A DNA stretch of 47,393 nt, taken from Clostridiales bacterium. GTDB taxonomy: Bacteria > Bacillota > Clostridia > Christensenellales > Aristaeellaceae. The DNA is taken from NCBI GenBank assembly GCA_004557125.1, contig SFET01000031.1, positions 1-47,393 of the forward strand, in the 5' to 3' direction. A program made the translations under genes and the position numbers. The notes under the pieces were generated by a model that did no database searches, was not told the origin of the DNA, and saw nothing but the letters and a program-made list of their open reading frames with translations. Below are positions 31,827-38,993 of this stretch, in pieces (position 1 is the first letter of the stretch; every line of letters begins with the position of its first letter).

Positions 31827-31855
31827 ATTATATACAATTCTCTTATCCTTGTCAA
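31827..31855 (-). promoter_or_regulatory. Consensus promoter of the T-box transcript
   Basis: TTGACA (31855-31850), 17 bases, TATAAT (31832-31827) on the minus strand; both hexamers perfect. The -35 is only 8 bases past the stop codon of the HAD gene and no terminator is seen between them. Confidence 0.92.
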
Positions 31856-31862
31856 GCTGCGC

Positions 31863-32582
31863 TTATCTGTAGCGCATCGGCCCGCACACATATTTCACCA
31901 GCTCCGCAAAGCCGCCGTGGGGCCAGGCGGAAATGTCCCGATCCTTCTTATTGATGAGGCAATCGGTGAGCAGGAACACCTGCATGCCCAGGGTCTCTGC
32001 GATCATGTCCTCGTCTGCGTCGTTGCCCACCATCAGGCAGTCCTCCGGGCGCACGCCCAGCGCTTCGATCACGTCCCGGTAGTAGTCCGGGTTGGGCTTG
32101 CAGTGGCGGGAGTTTTCGTAGGCGGTGTAGAGCTCGAAGTCCTCCGGCTCCAGACCCGCCCAGCGAATGCGGCTCTCGGTGGCGAAGGAGGGGAACAGCG
32201 GGTTCGTGGCCAGCGCCACGCGGCAGCCGTGCTCCCGGATGCGCGCAACCGCCCAGGCCGCGTCGGGATTGTAGCCGCAGAAGGCGCGCGCCTGCTGGAA
32301 GTCCACGCGGTAGAACTCGTCGAAGATCGGCTTGTCCGCGTACACGCGCTCACCGAAGATCGCGGAGAAGCGCTTCCAGAAGGCCTCCTCGTTGGTGCAG
32401 CTGCCGTCGTTTGCCACCATCGCGGCGGTTCCGGCCCACACGCCGTCCACCAGCGCCTTCGCCTCGTAGCCCCGGTGGGCCACCTTCGCCGCCAGCAGCT
32501 TAAAATACCCCTTGGTGAACGCGTCCTGATCCATGGGGAGCAGGGTGCCGTCCAGGTCGAACAGTACCATTTTGATCTTCAT
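31863..32582 (-). CDS. HAD-family hydrolase
   Basis: 239 residues from ATG 32582, 11 bases after the degV stop. HAD motif I FDLDGTLL (nucleophile D8, acid D10), motif II ALATNP (T), motif III lysine in HCKPNPDYY, motif IV GNDADEDMI. The cap is helical (C1 type), as in phosphoglycolate phosphatase-like enzymes. Probable small-molecule phosphatase; substrate unknown. The upstream part of the frame overlaps degV and is not used. Forms an operon with degV. Confidence 0.9.
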   Translation of the reverse strand: MKIKMVLFDLDGTLLPMDQDAFTKGYFKLLAAKVAHRGYEAKALVDGVWAGTAAMVANDGSCTNEEAFWKRFSAIFGERVYADKPIFDEFYRVDFQQARAFCGYNPDAAWAVARIREHGCRVALATNPLFPSFATESRIRWAGLEPEDFELYTAYENSRHCKPNPDYYRDVIEALGVRPEDCLMVGNDADEDMIAETLGMQVFLLTDCLINKKDRDISAWPHGGFAELVKYVCGPMRYR

Positions 32583-32593
32583 GGGGTTCACCG

Positions 32594-33457
32594 TCACTTC
32601 TTGTGGTAGATGATGCCGATGGCCTCGGGACCGATGTTGATGGTGATGATGCAGCCCAGGTAGAACATCAGCTCCGGCGGCTGATCCAGCTCGGTGCAGG
32701 CGGCCTGCATCAATCTCTCGGCCTCCTCGTCGTCGGCTGCGCGGGCGATCACGTAGGGCGTGCCCGGTTTGCGCTCCTGCTTGCACAGCCCGATCAGCGC
32801 GGACACGGCCTTCTTCTTGCCGCGAATCTTGGACAGGGTCTTGACCTGGCCGTCCTCGAAGGTGATCACCGGCTTGATGCCCACCGCGTCGCCGATGAGC
32901 GCCGCCGCCGCGGAGATGCGGCCGGACTTGCGCACGCACTTCAGGTTCAGCGGAACCGCCGCCACGCGCACGTTCTCCACCCAGTCGCGGATTCCGGCGA
33001 TGATCTCCTCCACGCCCGCGCCCGCCCGGGCCTGCTGCGCCGCCGCGATCACGGCCCAGCCGTAGCCCATGCTGTAGTTCAGCGAGTCGATGATGTGGAT
33101 GCGGAAGCTGTCCTTCGCCTCGGGATGCTCCTCGTAGAACTGATCCCGGGCCTGAATCGCGCTCTGCCAGGTGGAGGAGCCCTTGGAGTTCAGCGTGGTC
33201 TGGATCAGGTCAGTGTAGCCCGCCCTCCAGCTCTCCTCGAACAGCTCGGTGTACTGGTAGGGATTCACCTGCGCGGACATGGGCAGCTTGTCCTCGGCGT
33301 CCAGCAGGGGATAGAACTCCTGGGGCGTGATGTCGTAGCCGTCGCGGTACTCCCTGTCCTCCGCAAGGATCGTCAGGGGCAGCACGGCGATGTCCAGCTC
33401 CTCACGCAGGGAGACCGGGATGTCCGCCGTGGAATCTGTCGCAATTCGGATGCGCAT
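32594..33457 (-). CDS. DegV family fatty-acid-binding protein
   Basis: 287 residues from ATG 33457 (GAGG about nine bases upstream). DegV/FakB family: N-terminal IRIATDSTADIP with the conserved Ser-Thr, SAQVNPYQYTELFEE, and second domain with KCVRKSGRISAAAALIG and KPVITFEDGQV. Family members bind a fatty acid and present it to the FakA kinase, which is not in the window. The loop usually written TSQP/S is SAQVNP here. Precedes a HAD phosphatase in a two-gene operon. Confidence 0.9.
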   Translation of the reverse strand: MRIRIATDSTADIPVSLREELDIAVLPLTILAEDREYRDGYDITPQEFYPLLDAEDKLPMSAQVNPYQYTELFEESWRAGYTDLIQTTLNSKGSSTWQSAIQARDQFYEEHPEAKDSFRIHIIDSLNYSMGYGWAVIAAAQQARAGAGVEEIIAGIRDWVENVRVAAVPLNLKCVRKSGRISAAAALIGDAVGIKPVITFEDGQVKTLSKIRGKKKAVSALIGLCKQERKPGTPYVIARAADDEEAERLMQAACTELDQPPELMFYLGCIITINIGPEAIGIIYHKK

Positions 33458-33550
33458 GTGCGTTTTCCTCTCTTTTCTCGTTGTATTTGTGCGCGGTACT
33501 GCGCGATGCAAGCGTGGAAATCTGCCGCTGTGATACAGCGTGTAACACTT

Positions 33551-33579
33551 ACTATATCGAAAATCCTTGGAAAAAGCAA
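33551..33579 (-). promoter_or_regulatory. Promoter of the degV-HAD operon
   Basis: TTGCTT (33579-33574), 17 bases, TATAGT (33556-33551) on the minus strand, about 95 bases before the degV start. Confidence 0.6.
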
Positions 33580-33684
33580 GGCAGCAGAGGTAAAGGGGAG
33601 CGCATTCTCCTTTGCAAATGCGTAAATTTTTGCGCGCCTGGGCAAAAAGGAACGGCGCTTTGCCGCATTTTTCGCCGTACGATG

Positions 33685-33717
33685 CAAAAGGCGACCCTCC
33701 CGCATGGGGAGGGTCGC
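33685..33717 (-). terminator. Terminator of the isomerase-like gene
   Basis: Perfect 11-bp stem GCGACCCTCCC/GGGAGGGTCGC (33691-33701 with 33707-33717), then CTTTTGC on the minus strand. Confidence 0.75.
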
Positions 33718-33749
33718 GCAGAATTTGCGGGCGGGTTTGTCCGGAGGGA

Positions 33750-35153
33750 TCAGTCGATCTCCACCCAGTCGTAGCCCAGGTAGGTGGTGAAGGCCTCCTT
33801 GAGGATCTCCTTGACGTGGCCCTCGCAGATGGCGGTGTGGTGCTTGAAGCCGCCGCGAGCCAGCTTGATCAGCTTGTCCTCCAGGTCCGGAATCTCGGCA
33901 ACGCCGCAGCAGCCGAAGTACTCGCTCTCGATCGCGTCCTCGGTGATCTTCGCTTCGGAGGCGTAGATCACGATCTTGCCGTCCTTGGTCTGGCAGTTGG
34001 AGATGGTGATGGGCATGGCCTTGATGCGGCCCTCGTTGCAGCCCCAGCCGGAGCCGGGATCGTTCTTGGCGAACATCTTGTGCTCGGTGACGTGGCCCTT
34101 GCCGGCCATCAGGCTCTGGGCGACCGGGCCGCAGTGGAACAGCACGACCTTGTTCTCCTCGTCGCCGTAGTTGTTGTTCCAGTCGAGCACGGCGCTGGGG
34201 CCCTCGCTGGCCAGGGACATGGCGCGCATGCAGATCGCGGAGCACATGTCGATCTCGCAGGAGGCGGCGATGCCGCGGTTGTTCAGGTCAGAGAGCAGCA
34301 CGCAGGGGCACACGCGCAGGTAGGTTTCCATCTCGTTCCAGCAGCGCAGCGCCAGCGCGTCCAGCTTGTACTCGTCGATGTACCAGTCCAGCACGCAGCC
34401 GATCTTGGCCAGGGTCAGCTTGTTGGCGGCGGGCACCACGGAGAAGTCGGTGTAGTTCTCCAGATGGGCCATCTTGGCGACGACCTTTGCATCGTCGTCC
34501 TTCATTGCGCCCACCATGTTGATCAGCTCGGACAGGTCGAAGGATTCCACGTTGATGCCGTGCTTCTGCATGGCGATTTCGTCGAAGCGCACGGTCTTGA
34601 ACGCGGTGGTGCGCGCGCCGATGCAGCCCAGGTTGAAGCGCTTCATGCCGTTGACCACGCGGCAGACGGCGGCGAAGTCGCGCAGATTCTGCTGGAAGGC
34701 GGGGCTCAGCGGATGCACCACGTGGGGCTTCATTACGGTGAAGGGCACCTGATACTGGGTGAACACGTCGGTGACGGAGAACTTGCCGCAGTAGGCGTCG
34801 CGGCGATGGGCGAAGTCCATCTTGCCGATCTCGTCCGGATAGGCCTGCATCAGAATCGGCACGCCCGCGTCCTGCAGCGCGACGATCGCGCCGTTCTCGT
34901 CGGCGAAGATGGGCATGGAGAAGATCACGCCGTCGTACTCGCCCTCATGCTGCTTCAGCCAGTCGGCATAGAGCTTGCCCTCGGCGCGGGTCTCGACGCC
35001 GCCGAAGCGGGTCAGCTCCGCGTCCATCATGATGTAGTCGTAGCCCGCGTCGGTCACGGCCTTGACCATGTCGTCGCGCGCGCCGTAGATCAGTTCGCCG
35101 GGCATAAAGCCGCGGTTGCAGAAGCAGAGTGCAAAGGTCATTTTCTTTTTCAT
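33750..35153 (-). CDS. L-fucose/L-arabinose isomerase family protein
   Basis: 467 residues from ATG 35153 (AAAGGA about 10 bases upstream); the longer frame includes the promoter. Resembles FucI/AraA-related proteins: N-terminal Rossmann-like part with YDGVIFSMPIFADENGAIV, a middle region GCIGARTTAFKTVRFDE, and a C-terminal metal/substrate domain with CWNEMETYL, LSDLNNRGIAASCEIDM and HCGPVAQSL. Glu and His residues in these blocks are the probable Mn2+ ligands. Sugar substrate unknown. It stands alone under a promoter with a LacI-type palindrome, so sugar-responsive repression is likely. Confidence 0.82.
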   Translation of the reverse strand: MKKKMTFALCFCNRGFMPGELIYGARDDMVKAVTDAGYDYIMMDAELTRFGGVETRAEGKLYADWLKQHEGEYDGVIFSMPIFADENGAIVALQDAGVPILMQAYPDEIGKMDFAHRRDAYCGKFSVTDVFTQYQVPFTVMKPHVVHPLSPAFQQNLRDFAAVCRVVNGMKRFNLGCIGARTTAFKTVRFDEIAMQKHGINVESFDLSELINMVGAMKDDDAKVVAKMAHLENYTDFSVVPAANKLTLAKIGCVLDWYIDEYKLDALALRCWNEMETYLRVCPCVLLSDLNNRGIAASCEIDMCSAICMRAMSLASEGPSAVLDWNNNYGDEENKVVLFHCGPVAQSLMAGKGHVTEHKMFAKNDPGSGWGCNEGRIKAMPITISNCQTKDGKIVIYASEAKITEDAIESEYFGCCGVAEIPDLEDKLIKLARGGFKHHTAICEGHVKEILKEAFTTYLGYDWVEID

Positions 35154-35247
35154 GGGTGTACCAATCCTTTCTCTATGTATGGATATTTTTTGATCGTTGT
35201 GCGTCGTGTGCGCTCCCCGGAATTCCGGGAAGAAAGCTGCTGTAACT

Positions 35248-35276
35248 ATTATAAACGCTTTGGCAAACGTTTGCAA
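35248..35276 (-). promoter_or_regulatory. Promoter of the isomerase-like gene
   Basis: TTGCAA (35276-35271), 17 bases, TATAAT (35253-35248) on the minus strand. Confidence 0.8.
35263..35274. promoter_or_regulatory. LacI/GalR-type operator
   Basis: GCAAACGTTTGC, a perfect 12-bp palindrome with central CG, overlaps the -35 of the isomerase promoter. This is the standard shape of LacI-family operators and also resembles cre sites. No LacI gene is in the window. Confidence 0.7.
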
Positions 35277-35299
35277 GCGTCAAACCGGCTTTGCGCAGG

Positions 35300-35335
35300 C
35301 AAAATGATATGGCGGCGCGAAATTGCGTCGCCATA
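35300..35335 (-). terminator. Terminator of the SDR operon
   Basis: 11-bp stem (35308-35318 with 35325-35335, one G-U pair), then ATCATTTTG on the minus strand. It lies between the SDR stop and the isomerase promoter. Confidence 0.65.
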
Positions 35336-35355
35336 CAGAGCATGAACGGCGGAGC

Positions 35356-36072
35356 TCACTCCTCCAGCCGCCAGCCCCAGTCATTGTGATAGATCATCTG
35401 CTTCGTCATGCCGCCGTCCACGCAGATGTTTTCGCCGGTGATGAACCCCGCCATGTCGCTGCACAGATACAGCGCAAGGTTCGCGATGTCCAGCGGATTG
35501 CCCACCCGCCCGACGGGCTGCTGGGTCGCATCCGGGCCGGTGAAGCTGCTGCCGGTGGTATCGATCCAGCCCGGCGAGATGGAATTGACCCGCACCCGCC
35601 CGGCCAGGCTCACCGCCAGCGCGTGGGTCAGCGCTGCGATGCCGCCCTTGGCCGCGGTGTAGCTCTCGGTCTGGGGCTGGCTCATCCGGTCGCGGGTGGA
35701 GGAGATGTTCACGATGGCCGCGCCCGGTGCGAAGTGGGGCAGCAGCAGCTTCGTGAGATAAAACGGCGCGGCCACGCCCACCTGCAGCGCGTAGTTGAAC
35801 TGCTCCCAGGAGCAATCGTCGATGCCGTGCATCTCCGGCAGGGCGTTGTTGATCAGGTAGTCGATCCTCGCGCCGCCGCGGGTGATCTCTTTCACGAAGG
35901 CCTCCAGCACCGCGGGATCGGAGATGTCGCCCACGTAGTGCTCTCCCGGAGCGATGTCGATCACGTGCACCTGCGCGCCGTGCCGGACAAATTCTTCGGC
36001 GATGCAGCGGCCGATGCCACGCGCGCCGCCGGTGATCACCGCCGTTTTGTTCTGAAAGGAAAACTCATGCAT
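35356..36072 (-). CDS. Short-chain dehydrogenase/reductase (SDR)
   Basis: NAD(P)-dependent oxidoreductase, 238 residues, the classical SDR size. Cofactor motif TGGARGIG (residues 14-21), NNA in LINNALPE, catalytic Ser in VNISSTRD (S124/S125), Tyr138 and Lys142 (YTAAK). Asp39 after the second strand (VIDI) suggests NAD preference. Similar to 3-oxoacyl-ACP reductase-like sugar/alcohol dehydrogenases; substrate unknown. The ATG overlaps the stop region of the secreted protein upstream, so the two are co-transcribed. Confidence 0.92.
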   Translation of the reverse strand: MHEFSFQNKTAVITGGARGIGRCIAEEFVRHGAQVHVIDIAPGEHYVGDISDPAVLEAFVKEITRGGARIDYLINNALPEMHGIDDCSWEQFNYALQVGVAAPFYLTKLLLPHFAPGAAIVNISSTRDRMSQPQTESYTAAKGGIAALTHALAVSLAGRVRVNSISPGWIDTTGSSFTGPDATQQPVGRVGNPLDIANLALYLCSDMAGFITGENICVDGGMTKQMIYHNDWGWRLEE

Positions 36073-36856
36073 CTGCGCTTACTCCGTTCGTCAGAATGTG
36101 AAAGGCCTCGTCCGTCAGGCCGAACAGGCCCGGCAGCCGGAGCTCCCCGTCATAGCGGAAGTACACGCCGCGGTAGAAGCAGGCGGCTGCGCCGTCGGTG
36201 GACAGGGCGATGCCGGCGCTGTCCCCGTCGGCAAAGTTCAGGGTGAGGAAGGCGTTGAAGGGGCCGTCGATGGCGGCGCAGGGCGTGCAGGCCGCGAGGA
36301 TGTCGTCCAGCTGCGCGAGGGTGGCGGGATCGGCGAGCACGATGGAATCCCCCTGCCACGCCAGCTCCGCGCGCACGCTGTGCTTTCCGGCGAAGTTCAT
36401 GTCGCCCGGCCGGTAGCCCAGCAGCTCTGCGGCCTGTGCCACCAGCGCGTCGTAGTCGGGGCCGGCGCTGCGCAGCAGATCGTAACTGCGCACGCCCTTC
36501 ACGCCCCGATCGGACACCACCAGCTGGCTGCTGTCGCCCTGGGCGTATACGGTCAGGCCAAAGGAGAGCAGCGTGTAGCGCTGCACGGCCTCCACAATGT
36601 CCATCTGCGCGCCGCCGGTCAGCTGGTTCTGGGGCAGAATGTTCAGGTAGAATTCGGTGGGGCGATCCGTCGCGCCCGCACGCCAGGAATCGACGTCGTG
36701 CACCAGTATGCCCAGCTGGGTGGTGCCGGGGTTGCGGGCGGAGAAGCCCATCCGGGCACGATAGGCGTCCTGCGCGCCCGGGCTCTCCTCGGCGACGGCC
36801 ATGCAGGGAAGCAGCATCAGGATCAGGGACAGCATCGTGGCCACAAGCCGTTTCAT
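36065..36856 (-). CDS. Secreted protein of unknown function
   Basis: 263 residues, ATG 36856 with GGAGGTG upstream. A signal peptide is evident (MKRLVATMLSLILMLLPCMA, cleavage probably after AVA). A Cys at position 18 has Pro before it and does not form a good lipobox. The mature part has LGILVHDVDSW, IVEAVQRYTLLSFG and NAFLTLNFADGDSAGIAL, a pattern of alternating strands and helices, but no family that I recognise. It resembles small exported proteins found in many Clostridia genomes. Overlaps the SDR start by 8 bases; any functional link to it is unknown. Confidence 0.75.
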   Translation of the reverse strand: MKRLVATMLSLILMLLPCMAVAEESPGAQDAYRARMGFSARNPGTTQLGILVHDVDSWRAGATDRPTEFYLNILPQNQLTGGAQMDIVEAVQRYTLLSFGLTVYAQGDSSQLVVSDRGVKGVRSYDLLRSAGPDYDALVAQAAELLGYRPGDMNFAGKHSVRAELAWQGDSIVLADPATLAQLDDILAACTPCAAIDGPFNAFLTLNFADGDSAGIALSTDGAAACFYRGVYFRYDGELRLPGLFGLTDEAFHILTNGVSADA

Positions 36857-37027
36857 ACGGATTCACCTCCGGTTCAGGGCGATCGGGAAGCGGAGCGCAA
36901 ACCCTCCGCACACAGAGTTCTTCATATCCTTGGACGTAAAAAATTGGGAAAATGTTCATACTTTTTCGAAAAAATTGGAAAGATTGACAAATTGCGCAAC
37001 GCTTTTGAAAGAATTCCCTCGCTGCGC

Positions 37028-37056
37028 TTGCAATTTGTGCGCCGCAGGTCTACAAT
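37028..37056 (+). promoter_or_regulatory. Promoter of the MutT-like gene
   Basis: TTGCAA (37028-37033), 17 bases, TACAAT (37051-37056), about 35 bases before ATG 37092. A further perfect TTGACA lies near 36983 but without a -10. Confidence 0.6.
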
Positions 37057-37091
37057 GGCGTCAGAGAAAATGCGAAAGCGGGGATAAACGG

Positions 37092-37475
37092 ATGGTGGAG
37101 GTTGTCGCGGCGCTGATCCGGGATGGATCGCGCTTTCTGATCTGCCGACGCCCGGCGCACAAGGCCCGGGGCCTGCTGTGGGAGTTCGTGGGCGGCAAGG
37201 TGGAGAGCGGCGAGACCGGACAGCAGGCGCTGATCCGGGAGTGCCGCGAGGAGCTGGGCATCACGCTGCGGGTGGAGGAGGCTGTCACGGAGGTGACGCA
37301 CGCCTATCCGGACATTACCGTGCACCTCACGCTCTACGGCGCGACCATCGCGGAGGGCACGCCGCAGCTGCTGGAGCACAGCGAGTTGCGATGGATCACC
37401 CTTGCGGAGGCCGGGGAATACGAATTCTGTCCCGCCGACGCGCAGATGCTGCGGACGCTGAGGAAACGGGCGTAG
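37092..37475 (+). CDS. mutT: NUDIX hydrolase, MutT-like (8-oxo-dGTPase)
   Basis: 127 residues, the length of MutT. Start ATG 37092 after GGGGAT, matching the family start (VEVVAALI-DG-FLICRRP). Complete Nudix box GGKVESGETGQQALIRE-CREELGI: G, E and the RE-EELG metal-binding core are all present. LLWEFVGGKVE is typical of MutT. Cleanses 8-oxo-dGTP from the nucleotide pool; a general (deoxy)nucleoside triphosphate pyrophosphatase is the alternative. Followed by the structured tandem repeat, with no simple terminator. Confidence 0.9.
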   Translation: MVEVVAALIRDGSRFLICRRPAHKARGLLWEFVGGKVESGETGQQALIRECREELGITLRVEEAVTEVTHAYPDITVHLTLYGATIAEGTPQLLEHSELRWITLAEAGEYEFCPADAQMLRTLRKRA

Positions 37476-37493
37476 CGAATCGCCGGAAAGGGA

Positions 37494-37686
37494 GTTGCAT
37501 TCGCTCAAACGCCGACAGGCAACCGGCAGCAGCGCCTCGCTGCCGGCGGGATGAGGGCATCCCGCCCTACGGTTAACGGACGTAAGAAATCCATCCCATG
37601 ATCTACGGGATGGATTTCGGGGGAAGATAACATATTCATCAGGAAAGAAACACAGCAGCTCCATCCCTCTGATCTATGGGGATGGA
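37494..37686. repeat. Structured intergenic repeat, unit 1
   Basis: 193 bases, direct imperfect copy of unit 2 (37687-37897). It contains four hairpins: 37523-37546 (8 bp), 37545-37566 (GGCGGGATG/CATCCCGCC, 9 bp), 37587-37617 (11 bp) and 37655-37691 (13 bp, loop TCTGATCTATG, 3' arm running into the next unit). The single-stranded parts ACGGTTAACGGACGTAAG and AGGAAAGAAACACAGCA are shared with unit 2. No T runs follow the hairpins, so they are not ordinary terminators. Confidence 0.85.
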
Positions 37687-37897
37687 GCTGCGTTCGCTTA
37701 AACACGGCAGTTACCGGCTGCGGGCCCAGCCCGCTGGCCGCGGCGCCTCGCCGCCGGCGGGATGAGGGCATCCCGCCCTACGGTTAACGGACGTAAGAAA
37801 TCCAGTCCATAGCCGCCGGACTGGATTTCGGGGAAATGTGAACCTGTCGCAAGGAAAGAAACACAGCACCCCTGCCCCTCTGATCTATGGGGGCAGG
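37687..37897. repeat. Structured intergenic repeat, unit 2
   Basis: 211 bases. Compared with unit 1 it keeps the loop and linker sequences, but the stems of the third hairpin (37798-37828) and fourth hairpin (37866-37902) differ and remain fully paired: two and five base-pair changes respectively, all compensated. The second hairpin (37756-37777) is identical. The first hairpin is replaced by a larger GC-rich set (CGGCG/CGCCG and GCGGG/CCCGC stems). Confidence 0.85.
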
Positions 37898-37949
37898 GGT
37901 GCGTCCACTTAAGCGCGTCAGCAACCGGCAGCAGGCCCAGCCTGCCCGC
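37898..37949. repeat. Structured intergenic repeat, partial unit 3
   Basis: About 50 bases matching the start of units 1 and 2 (GGTGCGTCCACTTAA..., ACCGGCAGCAGGCCCAGCC). It ends inside the ribokinase coding region, whose stop codon is at 37920-37918. Confidence 0.7.
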
Positions 37950-38820
37950 GCTGCACTTCGGCTAAAGTGGGGATGGAGACGGCCGCGCCGGGGCGGGTGA
38001 CGGAGATGGACGAGGCCTTGGTGGCGAGCAGCAGCGCGTCCTCGGGGGTCGCGCCCGAGGCCATGGCGGCGAAGAAGAAGCCGGTGAAGGTGTCGCCCGC
38101 AGCGGTGGTGTCCACGGCCTTGACGCGGAAGGCCTGCTGGCGCACGCGGCGGCCGTTTCCGGCGTACACGCTGCCGTCGCCGCCCAGGGTCAGCACGATC
38201 TGGGCGTGGGGATAGAGCGCGGTCAGGCGATCCAGGATCTTCTCCGGCTCGGTCTCACCGGAGAGCTCGCTGCCCTCGATCTCGTTGAGGATGAACCAGC
38301 TGATCTTCTCCAGCGGCAGGGCCTTGAGGTTGTCCGCGATGGGCGAGGGATTCAGCACCACCTGCATGCCCCGCGCCGCAGCGGCATCGATGATGCGGTC
38401 GATGGCGTTGATCTCGTTCTGCAGCACCAGGAAATCGCCCTCGCCGAAGGCGGAGACCACCTCCTGGATGAAATCGTCGGTGACGCACTGGTTCGCGCCG
38501 CCGTAGAGGAAGATGCAGTTGTTGCCGGCGGGCTCCACCTGAATCACCGCGTGGCCGCTGGGGCTGTCGATGGTGCGCACGAAGCGGGTGTCCACGCCGT
38601 TTGCGGCGAGGAAGTCCTTCAGCATGCCGCCGTCCTCGCCGATCAGACCGGCGTGGTAGACCTCCGCGCCCGCCTTGGCCAGGGCCACAGACTGATTGAG
38701 GCCCTTGCCGCCCACGTTCCGGGTGAAGGAGGTGGTGGACAGGGTCTCACCGGCGCGCACGAAGTGGGGAATCTGGTAGACCAGATCGAGATTCAACGAA
38801 CCAAAATTCAAAATCTTCAT
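37918..38820 (-). CDS. rbsK: Ribokinase-like PfkB-family sugar kinase
   Basis: Phosphorylates ribose or a related sugar in the cytoplasm. 300 residues, ATG 38820 with GAGGTG upstream. PfkB signature 1: RNVGGKGLNQSVALAKAGA (GGKG at 37-40); signature 2: VDTTAAGDTFTGFF with catalytic base D243 (DTTAAGD in place of the more common DTTGAGD). N-terminal NFGSLNLDLVY with the substrate Asp12. The normal ribokinase end (GAAVSIPTLAEVQ) is followed by ten residues, RGQAGPAAGC, encoded by the partial repeat unit. Other sugars (for example deoxyribose) remain possible. Confidence 0.9.
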   Translation of the reverse strand: MKILNFGSLNLDLVYQIPHFVRAGETLSTTSFTRNVGGKGLNQSVALAKAGAEVYHAGLIGEDGGMLKDFLAANGVDTRFVRTIDSPSGHAVIQVEPAGNNCIFLYGGANQCVTDDFIQEVVSAFGEGDFLVLQNEINAIDRIIDAAAARGMQVVLNPSPIADNLKALPLEKISWFILNEIEGSELSGETEPEKILDRLTALYPHAQIVLTLGGDGSVYAGNGRRVRQQAFRVKAVDTTAAGDTFTGFFFAAMASGATPEDALLLATKASSISVTRPGAAVSIPTLAEVQRGQAGPAAGC

Positions 38821-38869
38821 GAAAAAAACACCTCTCCGGAAGAAAATTCAAATCCAATTTACATACATC

Positions 38870-38898
38870 ATTATACTAAAAAAAATGAAGGCGGTCAA
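38870..38898 (-). promoter_or_regulatory. Promoter of the ribokinase gene
   Basis: TTGACC (38898-38893), 17 bases, TATAAT (38875-38870) on the minus strand. Confidence 0.8.
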
Positions 38899-38913
38899 TT
38901 GATTCCCGGCCGT

Positions 38914-38941
38914 TTGACAACACACTTAAATGGTGTATAAT
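38914..38941 (+). promoter_or_regulatory. Promoter of the DUF1385 gene
   Basis: TTGACA (38914-38919), 16 bases, TATAAT (38936-38941). Divergent from the ribokinase promoter, with the two -35 elements 15 bases apart. Confidence 0.85.
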
Positions 38942-38993
38942 AATATCATGGATCATTTTGCGCGGGTTTTTGCGCGGAAAGGGATATACAAAG

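Noticed and set aside
37494..37902. Ordinary rho-independent terminators for mutT and rbsK
   Set aside because: The stems are strong but none is followed by a T run on either strand, and the units are repeated with conserved loops.
37494..37949. Possible CRISPR array
   Set aside because: Only two long units of about 200 bases with internal hairpins; no short regular repeats with unique spacers and no cas genes.
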